In this document: in pieces, positions 51,000 to 62,531 of the stretch
How the letters are laid out: each line of letters starts with the position of its first letter
Numbering within the stretch: position 1 is the stretch's first letter
Source: Metellina segmentata
Lineage: Eukaryota > Arthropoda > Arachnida > Araneae > Tetragnathidae
Length of the DNA: 64,000 nt
Assembly (NCBI GenBank): GCA_947359465.1
Contig: OX375873.1
Span: 88,396,478 to 88,460,477, forward strand
Reading direction: 5' to 3'
Position numbers and translations under genes: made by a program
The notes under the pieces: generated by a model
Told to the model about the DNA's origin: nothing
Databases searched by the model: none
Seen by the model: the letters and a program-made list of their open reading frames with translations, nothing else

Positions 51000-52307
51000 C
51001 AGAGGCTGTTCACACATTTTTTAGACAATGTACATATATTGTATTCACAAAACTAAATTACATAAAATTCTCGTGTTTTAAATGTTCTGTTTGATAGACC
51101 TTATTCTGAACTATCTTTCGACACCGTAATTTCCAGGTTATTAATGCCTTTTGAAGTGTCAGAAGAGGTATCCTATCCCATTCCTCCTGAACAGCTTTCC
51201 AGAGTCCTGTAAGGGTTGTGGGACGACGTTTGGAAAATGCAGATTTTAAAAGTCCGAAAACACAAAAATCCATAGGCGATACATCGGGAGATTTAGTAGG
51301 GATATCAGTGAAGGGTATGGCCTTGATACCGGTTTTTTGTTCCATTTCTTTTAGGAAATTTACAGTGTATTTTGATGTTTGACTGCTAGCTTTGTCTTGA
51401 TGGAGTTCCAGATTGATGGCACAGTGGGTAAAGCGATGATATTTCATTCCAAAAAATTGGCTATAAAATATGTTCTTAATAGTATTTGGAGTTAATCTAG
51501 ACATTTTTTTCCACTCTCTTTAATTTTAAATTGCCATTATTTGATAAACCAGCAAATATCATGAATCCCTTAGAAAAACTTTCTTTCGATTCTGTGAACC
51601 CGTGTACTTAATTTTTTTTCTCCCCTTTTCTGATAATAAATAACTCTTTTTTTTTTGCTGCAATCATTTAAATACACCCATGATTCATCTATTGTGACAA
51701 ATTTTTTCCACTTTTCATTGGATAAGTGTTTCTCGTATAGAATTCAGCAGCGTGTCCTGCGTTCAGCGATAGGCTTTGGAGAAAGACGATGCACATTGCG
51801 TTTTTTCGCCTTTTTAATATTTAAATCAACGTTTATCATTTTGTTTACAGTGGACACCGAGAATTTTAAGGATTTTGCAACTGTCCTTTAACTAGGGGGA
51901 TTTTCTTTTGACATTAAACAACGTACCTTTGCAATAGTCGAAGATGTCCGTTTCTTCCTTGGATACTTGTTTGGAATTTTTGTCCCACTTAAGGCTCCAA
52001 TTTGACGTTTTTTTCCTTTTTTGTGGACGATATTACCTATCGACGCTTTAGATATCACAAAACCATGACTCTCACATCGTTTTTTAATAACGGAATATGT
52101 ATATTTTTCTTCGGAAAGAGCATAAATATAGCCTTCGAACCACTGCTTTGTTAAAAACGCCATTTTGAATAAAAACAAACCTCTCAAGCAGCAGACGATA
52201 ATTTTGACTTTTAAAAACATTGTACAACTGCAATTATTTCTTTTGCAGCAGACGATTTCTTATTACCGCTAACTAAAATCATCTAAAACATGTGCGAACA
52301 GCCTCTG
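51000..52307 (-). mobile_element. DD41D (rosa-like) element, full length
   Basis: Ends CAGAGGCTGTTCACACATTT (left) and ATGTGCGAACAGCCTCTG (right) are inverted repeats next to TA at 50998-50999 and 52308-52309. Length is 1,308 bp, normal for the superfamily. It is a sister of the copy at the window start. Confidence 0.93.
51058..52220 (-). pseudogene. DD41D transposase, two open blocks
   Basis: The N-terminal block (52220-51888) has MAFLTKQWFEGYIYALSEEK and a helix-turn-helix region CESHGFVISKASIGNIVHKK, ending at a stop after KENPPS. A middle part (about 51880-51640) retains TIDESWVYL-like sequence with the first Asp but is out of frame. The C-terminal block (51504-51058) has LELHQDKASSQTSK (second Asp) and KSPDVSPMDFCVFGLLKS (third Asp), with 41 residues between them. 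One early stop and frameshifts disable it. The catalytic Asp residues are all still present. Confidence 0.85.
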
Positions 52308-52309
52308 TA

Positions 52310-54837
52310 TTATCGGCTGAGCGGAAATTCATCGACTGACATTATTTGGAAAAGCATTTTTTGACACTAGAAGCTGATTTTAATGGTATTAAGAAATGTA
52401 TCGCACAATCTGTTTGAACAAAGATTTAGCATTATTGAAATTCTTGTAATTTTTATTTCTGGCCTAAAACAGTCTGTCGGATGTACTGTAAATTGTGTTT
52501 TGTTCGTTAATGAGTTTTTACTTTAAGAAGACAATATACTATATTAATATGCATGCTTTGTTTAATTTTTGTAAAGCTGTTAATTTCAAACGTTATTGTT
52601 AATATTTTACTTACGATACTCTATTTGAATAAAAATTATTAAAATGAAGTTTATAATTTTTTAAATATTTTTTTGCTTATTCCTCAGTTTATAAAATTAT
52701 TTTTTAATTTCCCAACGTTTTTCCAGATTTTCAACATAACCAATTTTTAATAACATTAGTGATTATATTTATAAAGTAGAATTTTAGAAAACTTATTTTA
52801 CTCTTACTGCATAATGTTGTAAATAATTTATCATTTAAAACCATTTGTGGATATAATCAAATCTTACGATACAAATATGTCTAACCACACACATTTAATA
52901 CATCTATATTATATTTTTCTTAAAAACTTTCTTTAAATGGTTTATATCATATTGGATTTTGAAACAAAATATTGGTAAAACTTCTGAACATATCAATGGA
53001 TTACTCAATTTTTGATTCATTCACAAATATCTTTAAGGTTTTTTTTTTTAATTTCCCTGAATGGTTAAAAATTTCTAAGCAATATTGACTATTTGGTTTG
53101 ATTTGTTGCATGAGATGTTTGCTTCTGTAAACTAAATGCAAATGGCGGTGATGTTTTCACGGTAGAATATGTTTCCTGAACTTATTCCGTATTGGTAACC
53201 GGAAGTAGAATCCTCGTCTTCCTGTGGTTTGTTTACACTAATAATCCCTTTCATGAAGTCATTTTGGCAATGTAAGTGTAATTGGACCAAGAGGAAATAT
53301 TGATCAAAGTAGATTTAACAGGCTGATTTAATCACGGAGTAAATAATTTTCAAAACCAAGTAAAACAAATTTTGTTTTCATTCTTTCATTTAATAGAATC
53401 TTACAGCGTCATTTTCTTCACTACCAATTATTCCAAATTAAATAATTTTAAATATTCTAAATCGTAACATGAATTATTTATTTAAAAAATTCCCTTTGGC
53501 AACAATAGATGACGTATGTACCGACACTTTGGCAATGCGTATGTATTTTTTAAATTCCCTTTCTCAAAAAAATGTCACTCCGTAATCACTAATATAGTCG
53601 GTCTAACGGAGAAACACATTAAATTATTTTAAATTCAAATTTTACAGCACAGCCGATTAAAAAATAACTATTAGTTCTTAGGTCAAAAATAAAAATTATA
53701 ACTAACCTTTTGAAAATTTTATATTTGCTTCAAATTGTATACAAAAAGACAATTATTTCTCGTCATCATGAAAATAATCTTTTAGTGCCGAAAAATGCTT
53801 TCCTTAAAATGTCTGTTAATGGGTTCCTACCTCAGCCGACAACATGATCAAATTTCTCAAACAGTAATTACAACTTCATCTCTATGTAAATTCAGGTATA
53901 CACCATGACTTTTAAAAAAATAAAAAACAAGAAAAATTATAAAAAAATTTTGAAATTTTTTTTAAATAAAGTTTTTAGCGTATTATAATACAATTTTTTT
54001 GAAAAAATTAAGTATTGTTCTAGATGATTTTAAATAGCAAACTTTACAACACAAGCGATTAAAATATGCCGATTTATTTTAGGTCAAAATTAAAAATTAT
54101 AAATAAATAGTTTGAAATTTTTTAATTTTCTTTCAAACTATGCACTCAAGACAATTTATTTCACATCATTATGAAAATAATCATTTAATGTCCAAAAATA
54201 CCTATCCTTAAAATTTTTTAAATTTTTTTAAGATAAAGTTTTTAGAAGATTTTAAACATAATTTGTATGAAATAAAGTTTGTTTTATACTAACCAAAAAA
54301 CTTGCCATTGAAAATAGTTTATTTTATCGGACAAGTGCTCTATGATTTATTCCCCAAAAAGGTTTGGAGGCTTCCCACCAAAACAATACAAAACGCACCG
54401 AATCACACCACTTTCACCTCTCACGGGTTGTTGTTATGTTGGTTTCCGTTATATGGGGCTGAAAATAGCCGCTCAGCTAACCTTTCTGGCTTTAATTTTT
54501 GCTTAATTGTTTCGACATCAGCCAAGTATGAAGGACGTGATGTTCAACACAGCAATATCATTTAAATAATTTGCCGTTGACTGCATCTGAGCGGTAAGTG
54601 TAACTCTCCGGGTATTGCTCCAGTGCATATGTCAGTGGTGGAGAAGCCGTGGAAGAGACAGGCGATCCATTCTCCGTATTTAACACAAGACACGGTTCTT
54701 TACGGTGGAATACGCTGTGAAATCGAATGGTTTTTTTTTATGCAATGCGTCGCTGAGTTTAGACGAAGTTCAACTTATAGCAACGCGCTCTCAAATTGCA
54801 ATAAGATCATTTTCATGATAGGGTTCTCGACAGTTCT
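52310..54837. other. Unassigned very AT-rich intronic DNA
   Basis: An 87-codon frame at 54302-54565 is the longest and has no family motif. Confidence 0.4.
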
Positions 54838-55092
<255 letters not shown>

Positions 55093-55802
55093 CACTACCC
55101 TACAATAATTGACCGGACAGCAAGATGTGATAGTATATGTGGGGAAATACATGCTTTAAAAGGGGCCCCCCACGTGCTACAATTACACTAGCAACCTTTG
55201 TGGACATACTTTCAACAAGGTTTTGATACACAACTATGGGTATTTGTGTCCATTCCTGCAGCAAGAATGTCGCTAGCTCAAGTTCCATTGTCCGTAAGCG
55301 TCGCTCTAAATCACCCCACAAATGTTCTATGGGGTTTGCGTCGGGGCGCTGAGCAGGCCAGGGAAGACGTTTTACATCCAAATCTTGACACCACTGCTTG
55401 ACTGAGGCTGCAACATGGCATGGAGCGTTGTTGTCCTGGAAGTAACATTCGTCCATTCCATAAAATTGCCAGAGTGTAGGAAGAACCGGACAGTGGTGTC
55501 AAGATATCGATGTAAAACGTCTTCCCTAGCCTGCTCAGAGTCCCGACCTAAACCCCATAGAACAATTGTAGGACGAGTTAGAGCAACGCTTACTGACAGG
55601 GAACCACGTCCGAAATCTACAGATGAGCTGGCGACACTTCGCAGCAGGAATGGACACAAATACCCATAGCTGCGTATCAAAATCTTGTTGAAAGTATGGC
55701 CAAAGAGTTGCTAGTGTAATTGCACCATCCCCCAATTAAAGCATGTATTATCTCCCTTATACCATCACATCTTGCTGTCTGGTCCATTACTGTAGGGTAG
55801 TG
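55093..55802. mobile_element. Foldback Tc1 made of two 3' halves
   Basis: Both ends carry the same Tc1 3' terminus (CACTACCCTACAATAAT and its inverse) next to TA. The left half encodes the transposase C-terminus on the minus strand and the right half encodes it on the plus strand. Arms of about 310 bp (55093-55402 and 55493-55802) are inverted copies around a spacer of about 90 bp. Confidence 0.88.
55100..55456 (-). pseudogene. Tc1 transposase C-terminal half, left arm
   Basis: An open frame of 118 codons has MDECYFQDNNAPCHVA, RLPWPAQRPDANPIEHLWGD and VVYQNLVESMSTKVASVIVA. The second catalytic Asp is Asn (QDNN in place of QDDN) while the Glu is kept. The N-terminal half of the enzyme is absent. 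The right arm (55493-55802, plus) repeats the later part with more stops. Confidence 0.85.
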
Positions 55803-55924
55803 TATATCTAACAGTTGCTTTTTCGTGTTTGTCATTTATAAAATAATAATGTATTATTTACAGCTTCTTCCATGCTACCTAAACAATCAACAGTACAGTT
55901 TTTTGTTTCCGATTTCTTCTGAAT

Positions 55925-56040
55925 ATATCCAAAATGTTCATGTAGATGTCAGCGTTCAATTGACCAGGAACAACATGCAAAGGTCCCAGGTCATACCACG
56001 AAAAACATCCCCAAAACAAGTAGTCGGATTTTATTCAAAC
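55925..56040 (-). mobile_element. Tc1 central fragment
   Basis: CCAGGAACAACATGCAAAGG and AAGTAGTCGGATTTTATTC are the reverse complement of positions about 1250-1350 in the first Tc1 copy. It therefore adds a piece that the foldback element lacks. Confidence 0.75.
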
Positions 56041-56304
56041 GAAACTACATACGAAGCATATAATCGTTATTTCAAATATGAATCAATTTTAGTATATAAT
56101 AGTAAAGTGGTATAGATTAACATATTAGTGGGCAGGTGCGTTATTTTTTCATTTATTCACTAGAAATGAAATAATTAAAGTTGTAAGTAGTACTATAAGA
56201 CATCTAATTTTAAAAGCTAACAATACGAGTATGATCAAGTGATATGGTCAGTTATATTAGTGCAAGTTATACATGTTTATTAATTCTCAGAGCTTGTCGA
56301 GATT

Positions 56305-56700
56305 TAAGAGTAGTGTAGTGTTTTGTTTTACTCCACAAGACACTTAATGACTAAATAATCACATCGTTCTAAGGAATCCATTGATTCTTTCAACCTTTAG
56401 AAAGATTTTATTGTTCCTTTCTTTAGAATTTAATTTTTCTTTGAACTAGTTCTATTGGTTTTCTTTCTTAAAATGGAATCTTTCTTTGGAATGGATCTAT
56501 TGGTCCTTAAATTGGAATAAAATTAAATTGAAACGATTCCTATTGATCCTTTTCTTCTTTTATAATTCTTTGGAAAGATTATATCTTTCCTTACAATCCT
56601 ATGGGAGGATTCCATTTCTCCTTTCCTTAGAATAAAATCTTTCGTTAAGATTCTGTTGCTCATTTTCTTACACTAGAATCGTGTGGAAAAATGATATTGA
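56305..56700. repeat. Second copy of the 4-5 kb minisatellite family
   Basis: The shoulder AGAGTAGTGTAGTGTTTTG through AAGGAATCCATTGATTC matches 4020-4110, and units like AAAATGGAATCTTTCTTTGG follow. Confidence 0.7.
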
Positions 56701-57032
56701 TCCGAAAGGTCAAAATTGGTTAGAATTCATTCAAAGAAATCACAGGGTCGGAAATAGACATAAACTTCTACAGATTTTTATGAAATAGTTCCGAATGTGT
56801 TGAGCCGTAATTCATATTAATTTCTAATAATTGTAAATAATATAGTAACTTTTGTGCACTGGAAAAAATTAATATCAAACTACACATAAATGCGTTTATA
56901 GCCTTATGAGACAAGTAACTACCATTAATTCAGAATATTTTATTCGTTAATCGTTTTAAGATTTATTTTTTTTCCTAACGTTCAAATCTTCAAACGTATA
57001 CAAACATACATACATTTAAAAGCAGTTCTCAC

Positions 57033-57183
57033 CATTAACTTTAAGACAGCTCGAACTACTAATATCTGTACTTAGATATTGCTGATCACTTATGTGGTAC
57101 TGGCCAACTGTGAGAAGGATTAAAAATAATGTAAGCAAAAACAGCCACTTGAAGAGACGGTTATTGAACATGGAATAAAACAT
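57033..57183 (-). CDS. Carbohydrate 6-O-sulfotransferase-like, exon 1 (signal-anchor)
   Basis: Fifty codons plus one base encode a short cytoplasmic tail MFYSMFNNR, then the hydrophobic span LFKWLFLLTLFLILLTV (residues 10-26) and the start of a Ser/Thr-rich stem. This is the type II topology of Golgi sulfotransferases. The exon itself begins at 57218 after the acceptor TATTCTCTGTAG, so 35 bases of leader precede the ATG at 57183. The leader has no in-frame stop, so translation starting further upstream is possible. A second ATG follows four codons later. The donor ATG|GTGAGA leaves one base (G) to pair with GA of exon 2, making Gly51. The link to exon 2 is inferred from topology, phase and the usual 400-residue size. 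Confidence 0.75.
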
Positions 57184-57218
57184 CCGGTTTCTGATAAACT
57201 TCCCAATATGGCGCTGAC
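57184..57218 (-). other. 5' leader part of sulfotransferase exon 1
   Basis: Lies between the predicted acceptor and the chosen ATG. At least one more upstream non-coding exon and the promoter must lie at higher coordinates, and I could not locate them. Confidence 0.5.
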
Positions 57219-58489
57219 CTACAGAGAATAAAATGTAAATGAATATTGAAAAGTACAAAACAATTCAATAGCTTTGACTACATACAAAAAATTCATGTTT
57301 AATAACAGTTCATAGTGTATTCTCTGCAATACACCAAAATATAGACTATTAACTTATTTTGATATTCTACTGGTATCACTAAGGAGAGATAAAATCAGTA
57401 CTCAACTCCAATTATAAAATAACTGATAAACTGAAGTTGTAGTTAGTATCCTCGCATGGGGTCCCGAAGTCTGGATGTCTTCTAAATTTTCTGATTTCAT
57501 GAAGAGAACACATTAAAGTGAGTCAGTCCTGTAAATCCGCCATAAAGACACGTTCCCCTTCCCGACTCATTATGTGATGTGGCACTTTCTCCCGCCATGA
57601 CAGTCAAGTTATTATTAATTAATGCGTGAAGAATGATAACTCCCATAATCTGTCATTAGTATAAGATGTTTCATATTATGTATCGAATACCGGATGAGGT
57701 ACAGCTTCAGTGTACGTTTATCGCGGTGGCAACGGCCTTGGCACTTTTTTTTTTTTTTTGGCGCACTTTAAGTAGCGGGTTGTGGTTGGTTAAGACAACT
57801 TATCTGTATTACGGTTATTTCGTTTTTTAAGGCAACATCGGCAAGCGGAATGTTTAAATTTTCATTTTGAATATTCAAGAAAGTTCTTTCAAAATCTGTT
57901 AAACTGTCGTTTGATTTCATTGGTTCGTTTGAAATTTTTGCTTTGATCCCATTAATTATTTTAATTTTGAGCTATCCTTTGATTTCATTGGTCTTTTTTA
58001 TCTTTGATTTCATTGGTTCTTTTAATGGTTTTTCGCCAGTTGTGGAATTTTCTTTCATTTTAATTTTTCGGTACAGTGCTGTCGTCTCAGGTTGTATTTT
58101 ATATATTTTCATACCTTTTATTTACGAAGGAAATATATTTTTTAAACGTTTACAAATGTGTGTTCTGAAGCTTGCTACTCTCCGTTGCAAAAATGAAAAA
58201 TATTTTTTAAATAATTCTTACCTTTGCGACATTAGAAGTACGCCAAAAAAAGGTTCCCAGGTAGTTGCCACCACGATAAACATAGACTGAAGCTGTACAA
58301 CGAGTGGTCATAAATTAACTTAACCTGCATACGAACCCTTAATAACAGTAGTTTTCAACGAAGAGGAATACTTGTGATTTAGAGATTTCATGGTAATATA
58401 AGCTCGGATTACGTAAATAATAAGAATCGAGCTCTCACCGTTACAGATAAAATTAAAAATTTGTGAAGAGTCACACCCACTTATTTATC
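57219..58489. other. Unassigned DNA upstream of exon 1
   Basis: The tract 57900-58070 repeats TTTGATTTCATTGGT-like motifs four to five times. No promoter could be named. Confidence 0.35.
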
Positions 58490-58493
58490 TTAA

Positions 58494-58790
58494 CCCTCCT
58501 GGTGGTAGCCCCGACGAGGTATCTCGAAAACAAGAAAACTGACCAGATATTATGGACGAGATTTCTCGTCATTAGAAAACTTACGACATCTAGATCTTGC
58601 CATCAGAAAATAGAAAATATCTTGTGTGATGACAAAATATCTCTTTCATTAGCAAAATTGATCAGATCTTACTGACGAGTTATCTTGTCATTAGCATAAT
58701 TGATCAGATCTTGTATACGAGTTATCTCGTCATTAGCATAAATGATCAGATTTTCAGAAACGAGATATACAGTTGAAACCACTTGGAGAG
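58494..58790. mobile_element. piggyBac-like MITE, copy e
   Basis: TTAA (58490-58493) precedes CCCTCCTGGTGGTAGCCCCG, and the right end is AACCACTTGGAGAG. Inside, a 43-bp unit (GACGAGTTATCTTGTC plus TTAGCATAATTGATCAGATC) occurs four to five times in direct order. Confidence 0.8.
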
Positions 58791-58794
58791 TTAC

Positions 58795-59071
58795 TGCGAT
58801 CGGCACAGTGAAAAACTAAAAAGGCATCAAAAGTTTTATAAAAATTATTTAGAGCACTGTCAAAGGAAGATTAGTGTGAACGACAAGAAAGAAAAGAGTC
58901 ATCAAGCAGCAGTGATAATGCACGTAATTTACATGTATCACTGTTTAAGATCTTTACTAAGACGAGAAGCACACACAATAGGCAGAGCAACAGGAACGAA
59001 CAAGATATATACAGCGTGCCACGCGGCTATTACGTAATGCAACCACTGTTATAGATACAGTTACACAACAC
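58795..59071 (-). mobile_element. 3' LTR of a Ty3/gypsy-like retrotransposon
   Basis: On the minus strand it begins TGTTGTGTAACTG just after a polypurine tract and ends GCCGATCGCA, i.e. TG...CA borders, 277 bp. It contains a TATA-like CTGTATATATCTTG. Only one LTR is in the window; the 5' part of the element is missing. Confidence 0.7.
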
Positions 59072-59082
59072 CTCCCTACTTA
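59072..59082 (-). other. Polypurine tract
   Basis: AAGTAGGGAGG on the minus strand directly precedes the LTR, the place where plus-strand DNA synthesis starts in LTR retrotransposons. Confidence 0.65.
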
Positions 59083-59379
59083 AGAATGTTTATCACAAGG
59101 GCTGTTACTTAAGCATAAAACAAATCAAATTAAACAATATTATTATTTTAAACTTTAAAAGATCACGAAACAAACATTTACAATGACTCAATTCTAATAT
59201 CCATATATTTGAGGTAGTTTCACAGTTCTTCCAGATTGTTACATACAGATTATTAGTTTTATCAGACACAGATTTTGTACTTACATTGCTTTTTACATTG
59301 ATTTTTCATTTACACTATTATCAACATCAAAATTAAAATCAAAAGACGGTTTATTGTTTGATGGTTTTAGATGAACCCT

Positions 59380-59646
59380 CATACCAAATCAATACCTCTG
59401 GGGGTATCTGATCAGAGGGTTATCGGCCTCTGATTGGTATCTACATTACGATATGTGTGAGTGAATGGATGTATGAAAGGGACCTTCCTGTAAAACGGAT
59501 GTGTCATGTATGCCGAGCAAAGTCGGACTTCCTCCCAATGGGGCTCAATAACATGGAAGGCGCACCTCCTCGCCTCTTGCCGTCTTCTACGGGCCTGGCA
59601 CTCCTCTGGTCTGCCAGTGTAGGCATTAGAAACAACAAACAACAAC
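59380..59646 (+). mobile_element. SINE inserted in the gypsy pol, 11-bp duplication
   Basis: Perfect repeats AGATGAACCCT (59369-59379 and 59647-59657) flank it, and the 3' end is (CAA)-rich. The head folds as ATCAGAGG / CCTCTGAT, but no clear B box remains. It contains AAGTCGGACTTCC. Confidence 0.85.
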
Positions 59647-59759
59647 AGATGAACCCTATTCCTTAGTATTCTATTGTTTTGACACTTAACCCAACAACTT
59701 CTAGGTTTTCCATCTTTTTTAACTATTACACCTCTTTCCCATTTCTTACCATTACGAAT

Positions 59760-60033
59760 GCCGCCCAGCCAGTATGGTGGTTATGATCCTCGGTTGTCAC
59801 CGAGTGGGCCCGGGTTCGAATCCCGGATAAGGCATGGATGTAAAATTGGGAAAAGAAGTCGGACTTTCGCCTGGAATGGATTCCCGTCTTGAAAGGAAAG
59901 CAGCGCACCACTTCTGTTCTTTGCTGGGATCATCGTTTGTAGTAATAAATTCTTCTTCTGTACTTGTCTTGAATGTTTCTGTTCATCCCTTGCTTTCATA
60001 TGTATCCCAGAAGAACATACGACAACAACAACA
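59760..60033 (+). mobile_element. tRNA-Asp-like SINE inserted in the gypsy pol, 12-bp duplication
   Basis: Perfect repeats ACCATTACGAAT flank it (59748-59759 and 60034-60045). The head resembles tRNA-Asp: AGTATGGTGGTTATGATC (A box), GTTGTCACC (GTC anticodon context) and the T arm CCGGG-TTCGAAT-CCCGG. The acceptor stem is poor and the sequence runs on to a (CAA)n tail, so it is a SINE and not a tRNA gene. Confidence 0.92.
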
Positions 60034-61029
60034 ACCATTACGAATCAATACGTTTTGATTTTTATGTAACTCATCTAAAGGTTTAGCATTTTTATCATAA
60101 TAATGTTTACTCTGGTTTTGTTTGTTTATAATTTTATCTTTAACATCTAACTGAACTGCTGGTTTTAACAAATCTCTGTTAATTGGAATTTTAGTTCGAA
60201 CTCTTCTACTCATTAAAGCTTGAGAAGGGGAAAACTCAGCATCTTTTATAGGGGTATTTCTATATTCCATAAGAGCAGTATAAATATCCTTATTCAAGTC
60301 ATTACACTTTTTTATGATACTTTTAGCAATTTTGACACCGCTCTCAGCTTGTCGTTAGACTTGAGATATCCAGGGCTACTATTTATGATCTCAAAATCTC
60401 ACTCTTTAGTAAATTTTCTAAATTCTTTGGAACTAAAGAGCATGTTATCTGCAACTAAATAACGGGGAATACCATGAATACTAAAAATAACTTTTAACTT
60501 ATCCATTCTTTCACTAGTTTGTTTGTTAGCAATAGGAACAATTTCTAACCATTTAGTTAAATAGTCCACTACAGCAAAATAATCTTTGTTACCGTATTCA
60601 CAAAATGTGAGGTACTGGTAACCAACTTTTCAAAAGGTAAAGACATAATTTTATGGGATACAAGTGGTTCTTTACAGTTTTTAGAACTATATCTTTCACA
60701 AACATAACACTTAGAAATCAATTTTTCAATATCACTCGACATACCAGGCCAGTAAAGAATTTTTCTAGCTCTCACATTTTAGTTTTTACTATACTAAAAT
60801 GACCTTCATTAATTCTATACAGCATTTCATTTCTTAACTCTAAAGGAACTACAATTTTACCATTTAAAAATACAACATTATCTTCAACAAAAAGATCACT
60901 TGTCATTTTAAAATAAAATTTTACATTATCATCAACATCTTTTTTACAATCTGGCCATCCATTTTGGCAATAGGTAATTATTAAGTTTAATACTGGATCT
61001 TTTAAGGTACACTCCTGAAATTCCTTCAT

Positions 61030-61882
61030 AAATTATTTGAACCTTTGATGGCGTTGGCGTCGCTGACGTCATGTCCCGTTCCTGCTCTCCCACACCTGCA
61101 GCTTTGTCAGTTGATTCGATTTGGTTCGAAAGAACCTAATCGTTCTTAATTGGATTGATTTGATTAATGATTCGATTTCCATTAATATGTATTATTTTTC
61201 TATATCTGTACATGATGTAATGTACTAATTAAACTTTAATTCAATTGAAGAATCTCTCTAATCGTCATTTTTGCATGTTTCTAAAAAATACCACTGAACT
61301 GTTTGATATTTGAAATCCCTCCATTCTGCGTCAACGGGTAGCTCATGCGCAGTCATTTTTTGGAGCTAAAGGTATCCATTTTCGGTTTTCCACTGCGCCC
61401 ATCACATTAAGATAAGAAAAATGATATTTGTACTAAACGTAACTTTCGCGTGCATATGTTGATCTTTAAGAATCCCAAGTTTTATTCGGATGCGTTGAAA
61501 GTTGTGGTCTTTAAAGGATCGTATATAGAAGTTCCTTTATAACCACCCTATACGTTTTTACTTTACTCATTCTATTTCCCTTAAATAATGTAATTCTAAA
61601 GCTACCTTAAATCAGGTAAAGTACGAAAAGAAAAAGTAACAAACTTGGCATTTTTCAATGTTTATATATATCACACATAGACAACAAAAATTAATATACA
61701 TTCTAAGAAAATATCGAATATTTTTTAAGGCTCAAGTATCCTAACATCTGACCTGTCGTTTCTTTCTAAGACAACGAAGACATTAATCACGTGTGAGTTC
61801 AACTTTCAATTTCAATCAGTCGGAAATAATAATCAAATTAAAATATCAAGGCCCACGTACATTAAATGGTTAATAGATAAAA
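61030..61882. other. Unassigned DNA
   Basis: A short GC-richer stretch (61050-61110) contains CTGACGTCATG, a CRE-like site. No gene recognised. Confidence 0.35.
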
Positions 61883-62531
61883 CTAGGGGGCCTGCCCCCT
61901 GCTCGCTAACGCTCGCCAACCCCGGAGGAATGCTTCGCAATCCTCATTGGTTCGCTGCGCGAACCTATGCTCGCTTCGCTCGCCTCAATGAAGACATGTG
62001 TCCTAGCAGAAGGGATTGTTTACAAAATATGTTACCACAAAATGTTTTTCAAATCTAAATTTGCTGTATTACAGAAAAAATATATACAGTATCTCTAAAA
62101 TCAGAATTCAAATGAAAACTTTGTGCAAATTTTGACTCGAAATGTGAGCGTTGCTTTGGAAATTGAATACCCAGCATGTTGTTTGTGTGTACATTTTCCC
62201 AGCACTCAAACGACCCACACTTTTTCATTGAGTTGGTTGCCGAAAGTTGTAGTGCAAGCGTCTTGTTGAACTATAATTGTTGGCCCTGAAAAGGACCGTT
62301 TTTTAAATGGCCCTGAAAAGATCCTCCGCTTTCTTTGATTTCTATTATAAACTAACTGCAACAGCTCATTAAAATTTCCTTTTTTTTCCCAATAAAATTT
62401 CATCCGATAACGCTATAAATTCAATCGATGCGCGAGACTTCGCGATAAACAAACAATCGTACAGTGTTGCCAAAACGCGATTACAAATAACGTCTTTTTT
62501 GCGTGCCACGTAAGAGAATTATATATATAGA
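61883..62531 (-). mobile_element. Short Helitron-like element with GC-rich stem-loops
   Basis: On the minus strand it starts A|TCTATATATATAATTC at 62531 and ends GGGGGCAGGCCCCCTAG, followed by T. A perfect hairpin overlaps the terminal CTAG. Just inside lie GGTTCGCTGCGCGAACC and AGGAATGCTTCGCAATCCT, both inverted repeats, in an otherwise AT-rich region. Length is 649 bp. It is a different family from copies 1-5. Confidence 0.75.

Larger units (their letters stand above)
59293..61029 (-). pseudogene. Ty3/gypsy integrase region of pol, broken
   Basis: From high to low coordinates: a lead segment with FVEDNVVFLNGKIVVPLELR, then the zinc-binding motif (H-x-H side at GHFSIVKTKM, CYVCERY at about 60690), then the core domain with FAVVDYLTKWLEI, HGIPRYLVADNM (second catalytic Asp) and a region where the expected Glu lies (NDKLRAVS). 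The position of the first Asp is disrupted, and there is a stop after FRKFTKE and a second frame break near 60320. The C-terminal part resumes with ALMEYRNTP and SPSQALMSRRVRTKIPI and ends near 59293. Two SINEs interrupt it. Reverse transcriptase, protease and gag are absent. Confidence 0.82.

Noticed and set aside
58783..59037. 84-codon plus-strand frame
   Set aside because: It lies antisense within the LTR, has no motif and needs no further explanation.
59760..59832. Functional tRNA-Asp gene
   Set aside because: The acceptor stem pairs poorly, the anticodon arm is mis-spaced, and the sequence continues into a SINE body with CAA tail and target duplication.
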